From NCBI GenBank assembly GCA_944470555.2, contig OX104127.1:56390140-56454139 (forward strand): 64,000 bases of DNA. The letters are read 5' to 3'. The notes under the pieces were generated by a model, which made no database searches, had not been told where the DNA came from, and worked only from the letters and a program-made list of their open reading frames with translations. Source of the DNA: Heterobilharzia americana. Its lineage: Eukaryota; Platyhelminthes; Trematoda; Strigeidida; Schistosomatidae. The position numbers and the translations under genes were made by a program. Of this stretch, positions 10,440 to 23,992 are shown piece after piece (the first letter of the stretch is position 1; every line of letters begins with the position of its first letter).

Positions 10440-10905
10440 TTTTAGAAACATTGAAAACTCCAACTGAAATCAGTCCATGATGAATATCAACTTGGAATCA
10501 ATAAATATGTCCCCACCACAAAAACCCCAAAATTGAATATAATGTACATTGGTGACTAGCTTCTAGAGATGATTCCTGAAGTTCCGGTGAGAAGTCATGA
10601 CTGGTGGGGCGAACCGAGTGTATGTCAAGACACCTATCCAACGATGGCAGTGAGTTATGGTCAAGCTATATTGTGGACTAAGAGAAATAGGAAATATTGA
10701 CCATTGGATTCCAACCCAGTGGGTCAGTAGTAACGTATTGGCTACGGAACCTGAAGTTCTGGGTTCGACCCCTGGCCGTGTCATGGAGAGTCTGAGGAAT
10801 CTCATACTAGAATGAAGTAGTTACTCAGTGCTCCCAGATTTCTAATGTTTCTCCAACTGATGTCAGTTCATGAAGAATACCAGCTTGAAAACGCTAAATC
10901 CTCAC
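10440..10905 (+). repeat. tRNA-like interspersed repeat, subfamily 2 (one full copy plus a tail fragment)
   Basis: The main copy (about 10530-10905) contains the tRNA-like unit GTGGGTCAGTAGTAACGTAT (A-box position) and CTGGGTTCGACCCCTGGC (B-box, close to consensus). It then has the family 3' body, CAGTGCTCCCAGATTT and CCAACTGATGTCAGTTCATG. A preceding tail fragment (10440-10520) suggests a partial tandem copy. Related copies lie at 18935, 27725, 36105, 37745 and 58565. It is SINE-like and its partner LINE is unknown. Confidence 0.75.
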
Positions 10906-11449
10906 AAAAGTCCTCAAACTTCTTTTTAGTTGTAAACTTCTGAGAAACTGGTCACCAAATCACCTGCCTTTTTATTTTCTAACAAGTGTGGTACAGTTCA
11001 ATCATCATAGTGTAATCTTGTAGTTGAAATTTGTAGGATAACATAACATGGATTATAGCGTAAACAACGTTTGCTGTCAATGGTGAACATTTGTTCGTCT
11101 TGTCCAATAAGTGGACCCAAGATCATCAATAATCCATAACATCGGGTTTAGTATTCATCTGGTCTTTTTACTTCACTTACACAAAAGGAATACGGCAGCC
11201 ACAGAAAAGTATTACTTCAAAAAGTCTGTATAGTCAATGACTATTCACGACTACTGGTTGATATTTGTCGATTTACTAAGATACTGATCAAATATGAATC
11301 TTTAGAGAAGTTTTCTGGTGATAACCATAGGGTAATGCGTTTGCCTAATATCATGTCCAAGATCTTTGGGTTAATCGTCATCTAATACCCAACTGGAACT
11401 CGAGAAAACCAGCCAGCTTTCAAATTTAAATTGGGATGCATCGATCAGA
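10906..11449. other. Spacer, nothing firm
   Basis: No recognised gene. It may include the decayed 5' part of the RTE-like element that becomes recognisable from about 11450. Confidence 0.4.
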
Positions 11450-12390
11450 TCTTTACCTTTCGAAAGGTTTTTGAATACAAGCGTACTTACTAGCGGCCAA
11501 CACAAGCGATATTTCTTGACCTGAAGATTTCATTCAACTGTCTACCAAAAGGTCTTGTGGCAATGATACAACAGTCATCAAATCTTCTGACATGAACTCA
11601 TGCAACCGTTTTTCGTTATCTGGATTGACGAAAACCAATGGTGTTTATGTGGGGTGATCGCTGTCACCGTTCTTGTTTGACTTCTTTATAAAGACACTAA
11701 TGGACATAACCGTACCCTCAGACGGACACCTGACTGACTCATAGTATGCAGATAATGTCATCTTGTTAGGCGAAAATGCTAACAAAATGTAGGGTCTCCT
11801 AATGACTTTGAGCAGAAGTTTGAGTATGCTTAGAATGAGTTTAGCAGCCGTAAAATTTAAGGTGATGCTTCAGGATTGATCTATGACCAATCCTAGTTTG
11901 AGATAGGGAATTAAGTTGAAGCAGCGAAAGTATTTGGGTTACTTACGAAACCTCACTTGGAATACAGAAGGATTGTTTATCATTTGCCAACTAACAAAAC
12001 CTCTATCGCCGGTGAAATATTGAACTACTTATAGAAAGCAGAGTATATTGAACAGCAGTCCGCTCTGTGAGACATAACAGTTGAATGTAATTGAGAAGAG
12101 GTCCAACATTTTGGAACACAAGCGTCTTCGTAACATTACTCAATCATGATGAAATCATTGCATGAGAAATGTTTAAGTTAGAAAAAGAGTACTAAAGAAG
12201 GTCAGTCAATGACACTTTTAATCTTCATTGATTGAGGTGACTTGCACATTTATTGTACATAACAATCCAACTCAGATTTATAATGTTAACCAGAGTAGGA
12301 TCGAGTATGAAGAAGGCTCAAAGAAGCTAGACGAAGATATATCACCAGTTCATAAAGTCTCCTAATCCCTAATTTTAGCTACATAAAGAG
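11450..12390 (+). mobile_element. Strongly decayed RTE-like retrotransposon (second family), RT region
   Basis: Frameshifted relics of a reverse transcriptase in family order: YFLDLK near 11510 (RT motif A, F-x-D), FFIKTLMDITVPSDG near 11690, then YADN-VILLGENANKM near 11755 (RT motif C, normally YADD). Later come a KYLGYL-like segment and EHKRLRNITQS near 12120, which corresponds to the C-terminal region of the 46190-49130 element. No open frame remains. It is an old insertion. Confidence 0.65.
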
Positions 12391-12530
12391 GTATATTCTG
12401 TCTTGTTAGGATTACTGAAATCATAGAAATCAATGAGTACAGACTCTTGGTGATATCTTCGAAAATCTGTTATGATGGCGCAGACATATTCATCTTTTGA
12501 CATCTTAAAGTTATAATATTCTTACTAACA
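12391..12530. other. Short spacer
   Basis: Nothing recognised. Confidence 0.4.
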
Positions 12531-12583
12531 TTGATTATCACATATATTTTTCTTTCATACAACACCGCGTACTATGATATCAA

Positions 12584-12714
12584 AGTTTTTCAACCCAATC
12601 ATTCTTTGAATACTACTATAAAGTGTGGTAAGTTGAGCCGATATATTTTATATAATGATTTTATTTGTTTACCTGATAAGTATGCATCAAACTGTGTATC
12701 AAAAATGTTACCCA
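12584..12714 (+). CDS. Candidate internal exon with strong donor, unknown protein (weak)
   Basis: An open stretch encoding CGKLSRYILYNDFICLPDK and then NCVSKMLP is followed immediately by a perfect donor GTAAGT at 12715-12720. The upstream acceptor is uncertain (an AG at 12582-12583 after a T-rich run is the best choice). The three cysteines and the donor make it look coding, but I recognise no family and no partner exon. Confidence 0.25.
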
Positions 12715-12720
12715 GTAAGT

Positions 12721-13514
12721 AATATTGTATTACTATAAAATATACCAAATAAGAAAATGTTATATAGAATGATACTGTCTCAAAATATCTTCATTATACT
12801 CTTCTAGTAACTCAAAATCTAACAATCATTAAAACGCCTATTATCGTACTCTAATTGATTGCGAAATAACCTGAAAAACTTTGAAAAAACTTGTATAAAT
12901 ATCTTATCAAAATGTTATTTTGATTACTAAAAAAGAGATTAAAAAAAGCTATTTAGAATAAATACAGAACATTGACAGTTTCATTAGCATAAATGATAAG
13001 TTTGAAGGTATCCTGGCCAACAATGGACTGGATAGTTTGAAAAAAACTTGGGCACCGAGTTAGCATGATTCATTGTATAGGATGTATTTTTTATTTGTGT
13101 AATCCCGGCGTAGTATATTAGAATAAATAACAAAATAAACAAATATGTTGTGCATTTTCCTTCAACGTTCCGATCTTGCTAGGAAGATCCTTTGCTAGAG
13201 TATGAATGTGAGACACTAAGTTTTCTGGTTAATATTCAAGTTTTGGTACAGAAAGTGATGACCTTTACAATCATCCAATTACATAGTGATATGGAGCAAA
13301 GATCAATGTAAAACAGGTGAGTGAATAAGCAACTTGGTCGGAGAGGTATTTTTCCGTTGTTCGAGTAAGGTGGAACAAAAATACGGTGGGGAAACTTCTT
13401 AGTTCGTCTATGAAAAGTACAATGGGGTTGTGAGACATCAACAGTGATAAAGAATAGAATACTAGTTTGAAAATCAGACAATATATGATAAATAAATAAT
13501 ATATTTTTGAAATG
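12721..13514. other. AT-rich non-coding stretch
   Basis: No ORF with a recognisable product and no recurring repeat until the palindromic tRNA-like block at 13515. Confidence 0.45.
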
Positions 13515-14092
13515 AATAGGGATTTTTAATTTTAGGAGTAGTATTCATCATGGACTGACATCAGTTGGAGAACCATTGAAAATCTGGGAGTACTGGACAG
13601 CTGTTTCGCCCTAGCAGTACACCCTTACGACCGGGCTAGGGGTCGAAGTTACGACCTTCAGGTTTCACGGCAAACGCGCTAACGATTCAGCCACTGGGTC
13701 GGTTTCCAGTGGTTCACAATTTCATACTTCTATCAATTCACTACATGGCGCTACTATCACCCAAGGTCTTCAGTCCTAATGAGAAGCCGTGGCTTATGGG
13801 GTCAACCAGTCGGAAGTGAAGTGGATGCTAACTGAAGACTTTGGGTGATAGTCGCGCTATGTCGTCAATTGATAGAAGTTGGAAATTGTGAACCACTGTA
13901 GACTGATCCAGTGGCTGAATGGTTAGCGCGTTCGCCGTAAAACCTAGAGATCCTGAGTTTGGTCCCTAACCGGGTTGTGGGTGCGTACTGCTGAGGAGTC
14001 CGATACCAGGATGAAACAGCTGTCCAGTGCTCCCAGATTTTCAGTGGTTCCCCAACTTATGTCAGTCCATGATGAATACTACTTCTTAAATA
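13515..14092. repeat. Palindromic pair of tRNA-like repeats
   Basis: Two copies of the tRNA-like repeat (the family in 4742-5000) stand head to head. Left arm about 13540-13795 (reverse), right arm about 13800-14090 (forward). The right arm shows TGGCTGAATGGTTAGCGCG (A-box position) and GAGTTTGGTCCC (B-box position). The outer ends are GTAGTATTCATCATGGACTG and its complement CAGTCCATGATGAATACTAC (one base differs), so the block has inverted ends and could fold into a long hairpin. Confidence 0.82.
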
Positions 14093-14489
14093 AATAATAA
14101 TAATACTGATAACGATAAATGTACTTTTGATAACACTTGAAGTATTAGTGATAACAAAAGAGATTATGTTATGTTTCATCAAATGGATATGACTCACAAA
14201 GTAGCGTGAAACTGATGAATATCGTAGATCAATCAAGTGCTATGTAATAGGACTAGACAAGCTGTTAAAATGCAACCAATATATATATATATATATCCCT
14301 CTTTTTCCCAGTGGTTAAGACGATTAAGAGAAATAACACCGGGGACTATTCAAACAAGAGTGAATTCGGAATAAATAAATCATGTGGAATGAATTTGTGT
14401 TCTACCTTCTCTTCAGATATTATTTATAACTGCCTAGGCGAGTCATTAGTGTTTCCCACTATATTAGTGGGATATCTAACCCATCTTTT
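14093..14489. other. Spacer with short (AT)n tract
   Basis: Non-coding; an AT microsatellite lies at 14278-14298. A small plus-strand open frame (14311-14496) has no recognisable product. Confidence 0.45.
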
Positions 14490-15125
14490 CTGTTGACCGA
14501 AGAAGGATATGGACAGATGTGCAAAGCTTCTGCAATGGTCCCCACTTTGTGAGAAAGAAAACCCTTTTGCAGAACTTTTGTCTGTTCGAATGACATTTTA
14601 TGACCTGAATATAGGGCATGAACCGCGATAGCAGAGCTTCTTTCAAGTTTTTCTAGATCATAAGAATTTTTTGGTGTTTTTTTTGGAACTTCGACCGTAT
14701 TCGACTAAACGTGTTAGTACTTGACGTGATGTCTCTCCAATATATGTGGCATCGCATTCACTACAGTCTACCTTATCAACACAGTTTTGTTGTTCCAAAT
14801 GACGAATTGGATATTTTAATTTACATAGGTGTGAGTGTAATGTATTCGTCACTTTAAAGAATACTCTGATGTTGTAACGGTTATGGATACATCTTATTTC
14901 CTCTGAAGTGGATGTTCGATAAGGAAGTACTGTAGTACTTATCCAATCTTATGGCTTGACTTTTTCATGTTTTTATTCGATAAACTTTTTTCGATCCTCT
15001 TTAATAGTTTGTCTGGATAGTTATTTTGTCTTAAGACTTCCTGAACAAGTCGCTTATCTGCTTGCCGAGATAATATTCTATAATTAGTATGAATATATGT
15101 TGTAGACGAGATTATGAAGGGTAGC
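14490..15125 (-). mobile_element. Penelope-like element C, GIY-YIG endonuclease region
   Basis: On the minus strand the readable order is a TTVLPYRTSTSEEIRC segment (RT C-terminal side), then NIRVFFKVTNTLHSHLCKLK, then the GIY-YIG core VDCSECDATYIGETSRQV with RLVEYGRSS. This is the usual end of a PLE protein, where the GIY-YIG nuclease nicks target DNA. The C-D-ATYIGET motif is well kept, but frameshifts separate it from the RT side. The 3' side runs out before 14490. Confidence 0.75.
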
Positions 15126-15378
15126 TTTGGTTTTGTTCACTGGCCTCTATATTACCAGCCACATGTTCTACCAGATAAGCGACGGAGCTTGGCTCCTATC
15201 CAGGCTTAGGATTTACATTTAGTTGCTGGATTACCATACGCATTACGCAATCACATGACAGCTGAAGAAAACCCCCCAGTGATTGAAGTAAAGTCTTGTG
15301 TTAAAATGCAAGACTACCGTGTTTCGAAAGTTATGGTTTCTTAAAACAAATTAGAGTTGATTACATTGTGAATCTTAC
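15126..15378. other. Spacer downstream of the 80-codon exon
   Basis: If the minus-strand exon at 15379-15618 is real, this is its following intron. I see no further exon in it. Confidence 0.35.
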
Positions 15379-15618
15379 TTCATTCTGTGCTTTAATTCTT
15401 TCCATTTTTCGTCTATCAAGTTGGATCTTTTCAATACTTCTTTGTTTTTGTAAATCAGCTATTCTTTTTCCTCGTTTCAGAAAATTCTCCCAATTTCTTT
15501 GTGTATGACATAAGCGTAGTTCATGAACATGATTTTGTTTTTCGTGTGTTTTATGAATATTCTCAATGTGTTGGTGCAGTTTATGAATTTTTCTCCATAA
15601 TCCAAGTGCTACACCAAT
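15379..15618 (-). CDS. Internal coding exon of an unknown basic, coiled-coil-like protein
   Basis: On the minus strand a strong acceptor (TGCTTATTTTCTGTTAAAG) is followed by exactly 80 open codons, then a donor GAA|GTAAGA. Both borders are in phase 0. The peptide begins IGVALGLWRKIHKLHQHIEN and ends RRKMERIKAQNE. It is rich in K, R, E, H and Q, with heptad-like spacing, suggesting a helical or coiled-coil segment. Without the donor the frame would stop 5 codons later. The codon and residue mix differ from the retrotransposon relics around it, and no copy occurs elsewhere in the window. I do not recognise the protein; neighbouring exons were not found. Confidence 0.5.
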
Positions 15619-15890
15619 CTTTAACAGAAAATAAGCATATAAATGCATAAATGTTCAATGTAGAATGAAAATATTTCACAAGGAAATTAGGATTTTATTT
15701 ACGTATAAGGCTTACTGTAACATCACCAACTTAGGTGTTATAGTGTACAGTCAGATTTTCTCAACCAACCAATATGCTTTATAGTTTCAAAAAAGGCATG
15801 CTTTCATATGTGGAAATACCAGATTGGTTGAAGGGGCAAAGCCAATAGGAAGTGTCCTATAGTGTCCTTCAAATGGTCAAGGTCATTGCA

Positions 15891-15940
<50 letters not shown>

Positions 15941-16084
15941 ACTGTATGTTGTACTCAATACAGTACATCAAGTAGAAAGATAGTGAAGTGAAGGATGAAG
16001 ATAAGATAATGCAGTTAAAAGAAATATAAAGTATGAGAAAAAAGAAATGAAGAATGAGAAAGTGGTGAGATTCGGTATAGCGTC
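15619..16084. other. Spacer with (TA)n tract
   Basis: Non-coding. A TA microsatellite runs from about 15894 to 15938. It could be intron sequence upstream of the minus-strand exon. Confidence 0.5.
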
Positions 16085-17125
16085 GTTATTATATTATTAT
16101 TATTAGTCCCTTGGGTTCCTAATAGAAAATACGGCTTCATTAGCACACCTCCAGTGAACTCTGTTCTATACAATCTTTTGAACCTGGCTCCACGACAGCC
16201 CACAAACTCTGATTTCCTCCTCGCACCACCTCCTCCATGTCACCCTCGAACGTCCAACTCGTTGCTTCCCATGAGGATTCCACTCAAAGGGCTTGACGCA
16301 TGATGTCCGCAGTCGGACTTCTCAGTGTATACCCAATCCATTTACACTCTTCTATTCCGCATATTTGTTGAGGAATAGGTTCTTGCTTCATTGGTTCGTT
16401 CCCAGCCAGCCAGAGTTCCTCCTTGCTTCGTTGGTTCGTTCACAGAGTTCCTTGTTCCTTATTCTTTCTGGCCATTTGATCTTCAGTATAGATCCAGCGT
16501 AGGCAGTTGTTGATGATGATGCATGTCTGTAGTTTGTTGGAAATGCTTTTCGTGACACGCCAACTCTCTCGACCATCACATAGAAGCACTGACTCACTCC
16601 ACTGAATTAGTGTTGAAAATCCGGATGTTGTTCACGCTTTATGCTGAGTGCAGTGCAGTAGATCTCCACACTGGTTTCAGGTTAATGAACACCTGTCTCC
16701 TACTCTCTTTCCGATCCTGGTTGCTTTGACGTCTTCGTCTGTGCCTGTTTCACCACCTGTACTTGAAACAGTGCTGCCTAGATAGGTGCAGGTGAAACAG
16801 GCTACTTACTTCAAGTTTCTCCCCTTGATGGTGATTGGTGTTTGTTGTTGTTTGTGGTTGTGTTGGTTGAGTATCTTCGTCACATCCGTCTTCTCTACGT
16901 TCACTTGAAGCATCGTCTTCGCTGCCTTCACTCTTCTGTCAACTAGTTAGTTTTCACCTGTAGACCTTCAAGTTTGTGTGTCAAGACATTAGACATGAAT
17001 CCTCATCGGTGGCGAAATTCAAATCTTGTAGAATCTTTTTATCCGGGAAGCAGTGTATGTGCCTCTACTCGCTCCTCACATTTGCTGCATGATCCAGTCG
17101 ACCACAATCAGGATGAACATAGTTT
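16085..17125 (-). mobile_element. RTE-clade retrotransposon, 3' half (copy R5)
   Basis: Reverse-strand copy with an (ATT)n tail at 16085-16106. Minus-strand landmarks are the C-terminal VWCRGARFKRL-like segment, the KIRIFNTN segment, INGRNLK, NVEKTDVTKILNQ-like, and the altered catalytic box (ATDEDS plus a +11-nt change) near 17010. It breaks off near 17125, just beyond the CSRPQS-type segment. No intact frame. Confidence 0.86.
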
Positions 17126-17855
17126 GAATTTGTAACGGTTAAAATTCATGACCCTTATTAAACGTTGCAAAATATCTGTCGAGTCAATTTTTTACTTCGA
17201 TAATATGCTAACAGTTCCAATAATCTCGCTTTTGCTAATGATTATGTTCTATGCAAGAGATATTGTCTATTATGTTAGGTATAATTTCACAGTTTTTGGT
17301 TTATATTAGTACTGGAATCAATTGGAAATTGAACGTAACTCTCATCTCAAGAAGTTTCCTGGCATACTTACTGTTTTATTTTAAACCCTACGTCATTTAG
17401 GTAATCATCCCTCTGTAATAGAATATATATATACATATATGTATTCAGATGGTGTATAACTGCTGGAAAATATTTTCAAATTACCTTGAATATTTAAAGG
17501 TTATTACTGAGACAACTGTAACAATACTTTCAGTGAGAAAACCATTAATTAGATGAGAAATTTTATTTTCTAAATACTCCTTAAATGAGCTCATTCAGTT
17601 AACTGATATTTTATAGGATTTGAAGTATTTAAAGAAAGTCATAAATTGAATTGAAAATAATTTGAAAGAAGAAATAAGAAGGACAAAATTTTTGCGGAAT
17701 AACCAGCTTTATAAACTGATTCATGGAATGATAATGATTTCATCATAAGGATATGTCTTAACAGATATCTTGATGGATCATCTCAGACAGATGCACCTGA
17801 GTTCAGTCATCAAAAGACCAAGTTGTTACTCCAGGTAAGTTGATTACACCTTTGT
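17126..17855. other. AT-rich spacer, nothing recognised
   Basis: No gene. A short AT-rich inverted tract lies at about 17424-17443. The right edge may already hold decayed PLE sequence. Confidence 0.45.
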
Positions 17856-18600
17856 TGTTTCCATTGATAAGAGCATGAAAGCGAGTTCAGTTATTTGAAC
17901 CTCAATTTAAGAAGAAGAACTGATGGTGAGGTCAAAAATACCATCCATTGACAAAACACTTGAAATGGACAATACCTTAAATATAACAGTGTCTGTTCTG
18001 CTAGCTATAAGTATGGGTTGGTCAAAACGCTTTACAAGGGAGCTAGGAAGTTATGTTCTGCTAACAAGTTAGGAGAAAAGCTAAAAGTTACTGAAAAATA
18101 TCTCCAAGAGAAGGAATATTCTACGAGGCTCACCTTGAAGTATGAAAAAAGAAGAGATCGAAAGAAATGAACACCCAACTGTCAAAAGAAGAAGGAGATT
18201 CAGTATCTCAGCCAATATACGAAAGAATCAAAGGAGCACTTGAATCAGTATACAATACATCATGCTCACTCAACCAGTCAAAATGGGATAATAACTCTGC
18301 TCATATGATCTCAAAATATGTTTATGAATTCACATACATTTACGGTAGCAAATACATTGAAAAGACGAAGAGGAGGCCTTCACTAGGTAAGGTGTGCGAA
18401 TCCACGAGAATCTGTGCTTGAAAGAAATTAAAATTTTAACCAATAGAACTATCAGACACCTAGTTGATACAGGATATCAGGATGAAACTGTGAGTGCTTT
18501 TAAAAGAAACCTACAGATAATGTCTGCATTACTACATTTCGCTGACTACAACTTAATCCAGAAATATATTATGTCTTGATAACCGTCACACTTCTAGATT
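17856..18600 (+). mobile_element. Penelope-like element C, RT end and GIY-YIG domain
   Basis: Forward PLE relic. Landmarks are a W-T-I-P-x-I-Q-C-like segment near 17965 (RT-side YRKPTWTGQY-like sequence), LVKTLYKGARKLCSANKL near 18015, KRRDRKEMNTQLSKE near 18150, and then the GIY-YIG core as YEFTYIYGSKYIEKTKRR (18320-18380), with IRHLVDTGYQDETVSAFKRN downstream. The Y-x-x-G-S-K-Y-I order matches the nuclease core, although the glycine after YI is a glutamate. Frameshifts split the frame at about 18170 and 18400. Confidence 0.75.
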
Positions 18601-18934
18601 GTATGCAGCTAAAGAGTATGCATCATTTTGCTTTGTAAATCTCGTCCTTTTTTCTTTGACGAAATTTACCAGGAGGTCTAAGTGGATGAAATATTTGAGA
18701 CTGGCGCAATAAGATTGATCCAAACTGAACCTGACATTCACAAGGAATCTTTTCAGGCGTCATTCTTCCCTTGACCATAAATAGACTAAAGGTTTTTACT
18801 CTATTACCTTCTTCAGCTATATGTGTGCCATCCTAATATTACCAGATTAAGGAAAAATCGATTGCTCTGCAGTCCTTTACCCTCAATCCATTTACTAAGG
18901 AAGATATCTAAGCCATTTTACGGCAAATATCAGT
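18601..18934. other. Spacer, possible PLE 3' sequence
   Basis: Follows the GIY-YIG relic and could include its 3' non-coding tail. Nothing specific recognised. Confidence 0.35.
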
Positions 18935-19150
18935 GGTAACATGCTGGTTGCAGTACCTGGAGGTCCTGGATAAGAGCACCGGCACGGCGGAGTCATGAGT
19001 GCGCGCTGCTGAGGAATCCCATGCTAGGACGAAGCACCTGTCCAGTTCTCCCAAATTTTCATTGTCCTACCAACTGATGTCAACGAATGGTGAATTTCAA
19101 CTTGAAATCGAGTGATAAATCTGCACAAACCTCCAAAATGAAATATCATT
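18935..19150 (+). repeat. tRNA-like interspersed repeat, subfamily 2, partial copy
   Basis: Starts inside the tRNA-like unit (GTAACATGCTGGTTGC) and carries the family tail CTGTCCAGTTCTCCCAAATT and CCAACTGATGTCAACGAATG. More diverged than the copies at 27725-28240. Confidence 0.65.
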
Positions 19151-19795
19151 ATAGCCAACAGATCATGGAATATAAATCGACTTTATGCAACTCAGTAAAA
19201 GTAATTTATATTAACTATGATCCAGATCTGACCGAATAGTATAACAGTGGAATAAGATGAACATAAAATTTTTTATACACAAGCTTCATAGTTTTCCTAA
19301 GCTAACCATTTGTACCGAACAGAACCTGTTGATCATGTAGTCCAATAAAATCACTAAGCCAAACGAATTGGAACCATCATCCAATGTGGCCAATGGCAAA
19401 TATAAGAGTCTTGAGTTATGAAGCTATTAGTGAACGTTCTACATTCAATAGTAATCATCAGTGTAGTTGGAAAAAGGCGGTTCTGTTGATACATTCCACA
19501 GACTAAATGCCTACCTTTTTATTTTGGAATTCATATAAAGCCCATTAGTTGCCAGATTATTGATAACTTCAACAGCCAATCTTTAGAAAAATAATAATTA
19601 CAGGTAATGGGTATAGTTCTTTTCATATGGTGTTGATTGACAGATTAGTAGGACTCATATAAAAATAGCATAGAGTAAATGTTTACAAACCCACTTGAAA
19701 GACAATATTTATCCAACTTAATGAATACGCCTCAAGTCTCAACACTTGTTTACTCTTATCTTGTATACATCTGCACTACCGGAATCATACATGCC
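19151..19795. other. AT-rich spacer, nothing recognised
   Basis: No gene or repeat recognised up to the Sm-alpha fragment. Confidence 0.45.
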
Positions 19796-19857
19796 TTACC
19801 TTTCATCATTTTGACGAATAAAAACACCTATAGTATTACTGTTTGTATTATACTGTC
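19796..19857 (-). mobile_element. Sm-alpha-like fragment split by RTE copy R6 (left part)
   Basis: The sequence up to TATACTGTCATTA aligns with the family segment just before CCGTCATTGATTGGACC. The remainder of the same reverse-oriented repeat resumes at about 21772 after the RTE tail. The repeated ATACYGTC border suggests R6 landed inside this repeat and duplicated about a dozen bases. Confidence 0.55.
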
Positions 19858-21770
<1,913 letters not shown>

Positions 21771-22155
21771 ACCGTCGCTGATTGGACCGAATTGGTCAGT
21801 CTCTGTTGGCAAATGGGCTCCTGTGCGGATGCCTCATTGTTGCCTGTGTTCCGATTATAGTGAGGGTGGATAGTGGTTAGCAATGGGATCCAGAATGCGT
21901 GTTTCGTCTTGTTTCGGACTCGTCAACTGGATGTATTGCCGGCTCACATTGGTGGATTTCTCCCCACCTGGACTCAGACTGGGATACGATCGCCGGTGTA
22001 GTGGAAAAAGCTCTGGCATTTGAGGCGAGCGTTCCCGAGTCTGAATAGTGGTGGGGACAACTTCACCCACTGGGAGCTGGCAGATACATCCAGTTGACGA
22101 GTCCCAAATAGAACGAAATACGCATCCTGGATTCCACTGTTAGCTACTATCTATC
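21771..22155. mobile_element. Sm-alpha-like composite: reverse copy joined to forward copy, two hammerheads
   Basis: Left part (21771-about 21965) is the reverse-oriented family body and 3' end. Right part (about 21985-22155) is a forward tRNA-like half and 3' end. Each carries a hammerhead segment: 21883-21937 on the minus strand and 22084-22135 on the plus. Both read TTGACGAG in place of CTGANGAG, followed by GACGAAAC (minus) or GAACGAAA (plus), with stem I pairs ATCCAG/CTGGAT kept. The first core base (C3) is T in both, which should abolish or cripple cleavage. Confidence 0.75.
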
Positions 22156-22897
22156 ATTACTAAAACACATATATTCACGAATTATGGCATAAGTTAAACA
22201 TATTTTCTCATAGAAGTAGCCATTTTCTCCGATCCTGGACGCTTCCTCATTTTAAGATTAAGCATTTTCAAAACCCTATATAAGAAAATAGCCAGTTGAT
22301 TACATCATTTGCAAAACAATTCAGTATCCTACTTACCAATCAGTTTCTCAATATGATTCATCCATTAAAAGTGAAATCAAGAAATCTTATATTGGAAAAA
22401 TTTCACTTGAAACACAAATTTTGTACACTCAGCCATCTTATACCACAACTAGGTATATTTAAGTTTAACATATTCTGGCCTAAATAGAAGAATGTTTAGT
22501 ATTGATCCTAGAGTTTCAGTTTCAACATCCATGGTGTTTAGTGAAGTGATTTTATGGTGTCTGTAACACAGCGAATAATTCAGATTTTTCTTCATGAATT
22601 AGTTGTTGAAGGGGGATACCACAGCGAAGATATTGAAGAGGTGTCTATCAAAATGTATTCGTAATGTCTTTTGTTTGGGGTGAATGGGCACTTTATTAAC
22701 CCAGTGACCAACACTACCTGTTATAGTTTACCGAAGATGACAGAAGGAAACCGACTATGTGTATATGATAAGAATATCTACTGAAAATATAGTGAGAGTT
22801 CTTAAGTATCGAACACTTTGGTGCGTAAGTTTCAAGTATGCTAAAGGAAAGACTCAATTTTTCAGTTAGTAAACTGATTATTACTTTATCAGGTTTC
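22156..22897. other. AT-rich spacer, nothing recognised
   Basis: Small open frames only. A segment around 22570-22640 (ACAGCGAAGATATTGAAGAG) has no counterpart I can name. Confidence 0.45.
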
Positions 22898-23992
22898 ACA
22901 TTATTATTATTATTTTTCTCCCTCCAGTTCCTAGTTGAACATACGGCTTCAGTAGCATGCCTCCGTTGCACTCTATTCTCTTCAGTCTTTTGAACATGGT
23001 GCCACGACTGCCCACAACCTCTTATTTCTTCTTCACACCATCTCCTTCATGTCATCCTCACCTCGGACGCTCAACTCGCCATTTCCCATTTGGGTTCCAC
23101 TCGTCGGCATCGCCTGGTGCATGATGTCCCCAGTCGGCCTTCTCAGTGCATGCCCAATGCATCTACACTCTCTTCGTCTGCATATTTGTTGAGAAATAGG
23201 TTCTTGCTTCGTTGGTTCATTACCAGCTAGCCAGCCAGAGTTCCTCCTTGCTTATTCTTATGAATCTAACCATCTCAGCTTCAGTGACGAGCCAGCGTAT
23301 GCAGTTGTTGATGATGCGTGTCTGTAGTTTGTTGGAAATGCTGTTTGTGACGCGCCAACTCTCTCAACTATCACATGGAAGCGCTGACTTGACTGGATTG
23401 GTGTTGAATATCAGGATCTTGTTCCACATGCTGATCGGAATGCAGTAGATCTCCACTCTGATTATTTTAGATTCGTGGAAGTTAGTGTTGCTTTCCGATC
23501 CTGGCTGCTTTGAAGTCTTCATCTGTGCCTGTGTCGCCGCCTGTACTTGAAACAGTGCTGTCTAGATAGGTGCAGGTGAAACAGGCTACTTCCTTTAGAT
23601 TTCTCTCGTTGATGGTGATTGGTGCTTATTGTTGATGCTGTTGTTGCTTGGGTTTCTTCATCACATCTGTCTTCTGTACATTCACTTGAAATCCTATCTT
23701 CACTGCCTTCACTCTTCTGTCAACCTGTTAGTTTTCACGTGTAGATCTTCGAGTTTGTGTGTCAAGACATTAGACAAGAATCCTCATCGGTGGCGAAATT
23801 CAAATCTTCTAGAATCTTTTTATCCGTCAAGAAGCGTATGTCCATCTTCTCACTCCTCACAGTTTGCTGCATGATCCAGTCGACCACAATTAGGAATATG
23901 ATGGGTGATAGTAGACAGCCTTGTTTTACTCCTGCCTTCCCTTCAAAGGCGTCACTCAGGTTTCTCATGCTATCCAAATATTTGTATAGTTA
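22898..23992 (-). mobile_element. RTE-clade retrotransposon, 3' half (copy R7)
   Basis: Reverse copy with an (ATT)n tail at 22901-22915. Minus-strand order from the 5' side: LSDAFEGKAGVKQGCLLSPI (RT motif B region), FLIVVDWIMQQTVRSEK, KKILEDLNFATDEDSCLMS (altered catalytic box with frame break), then the INERNLKE, KIRIF and AWRVTN-like segments and the RRPTGDIMHQ end. It is 5'-truncated at the SDAFEG segment. Confidence 0.88.
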
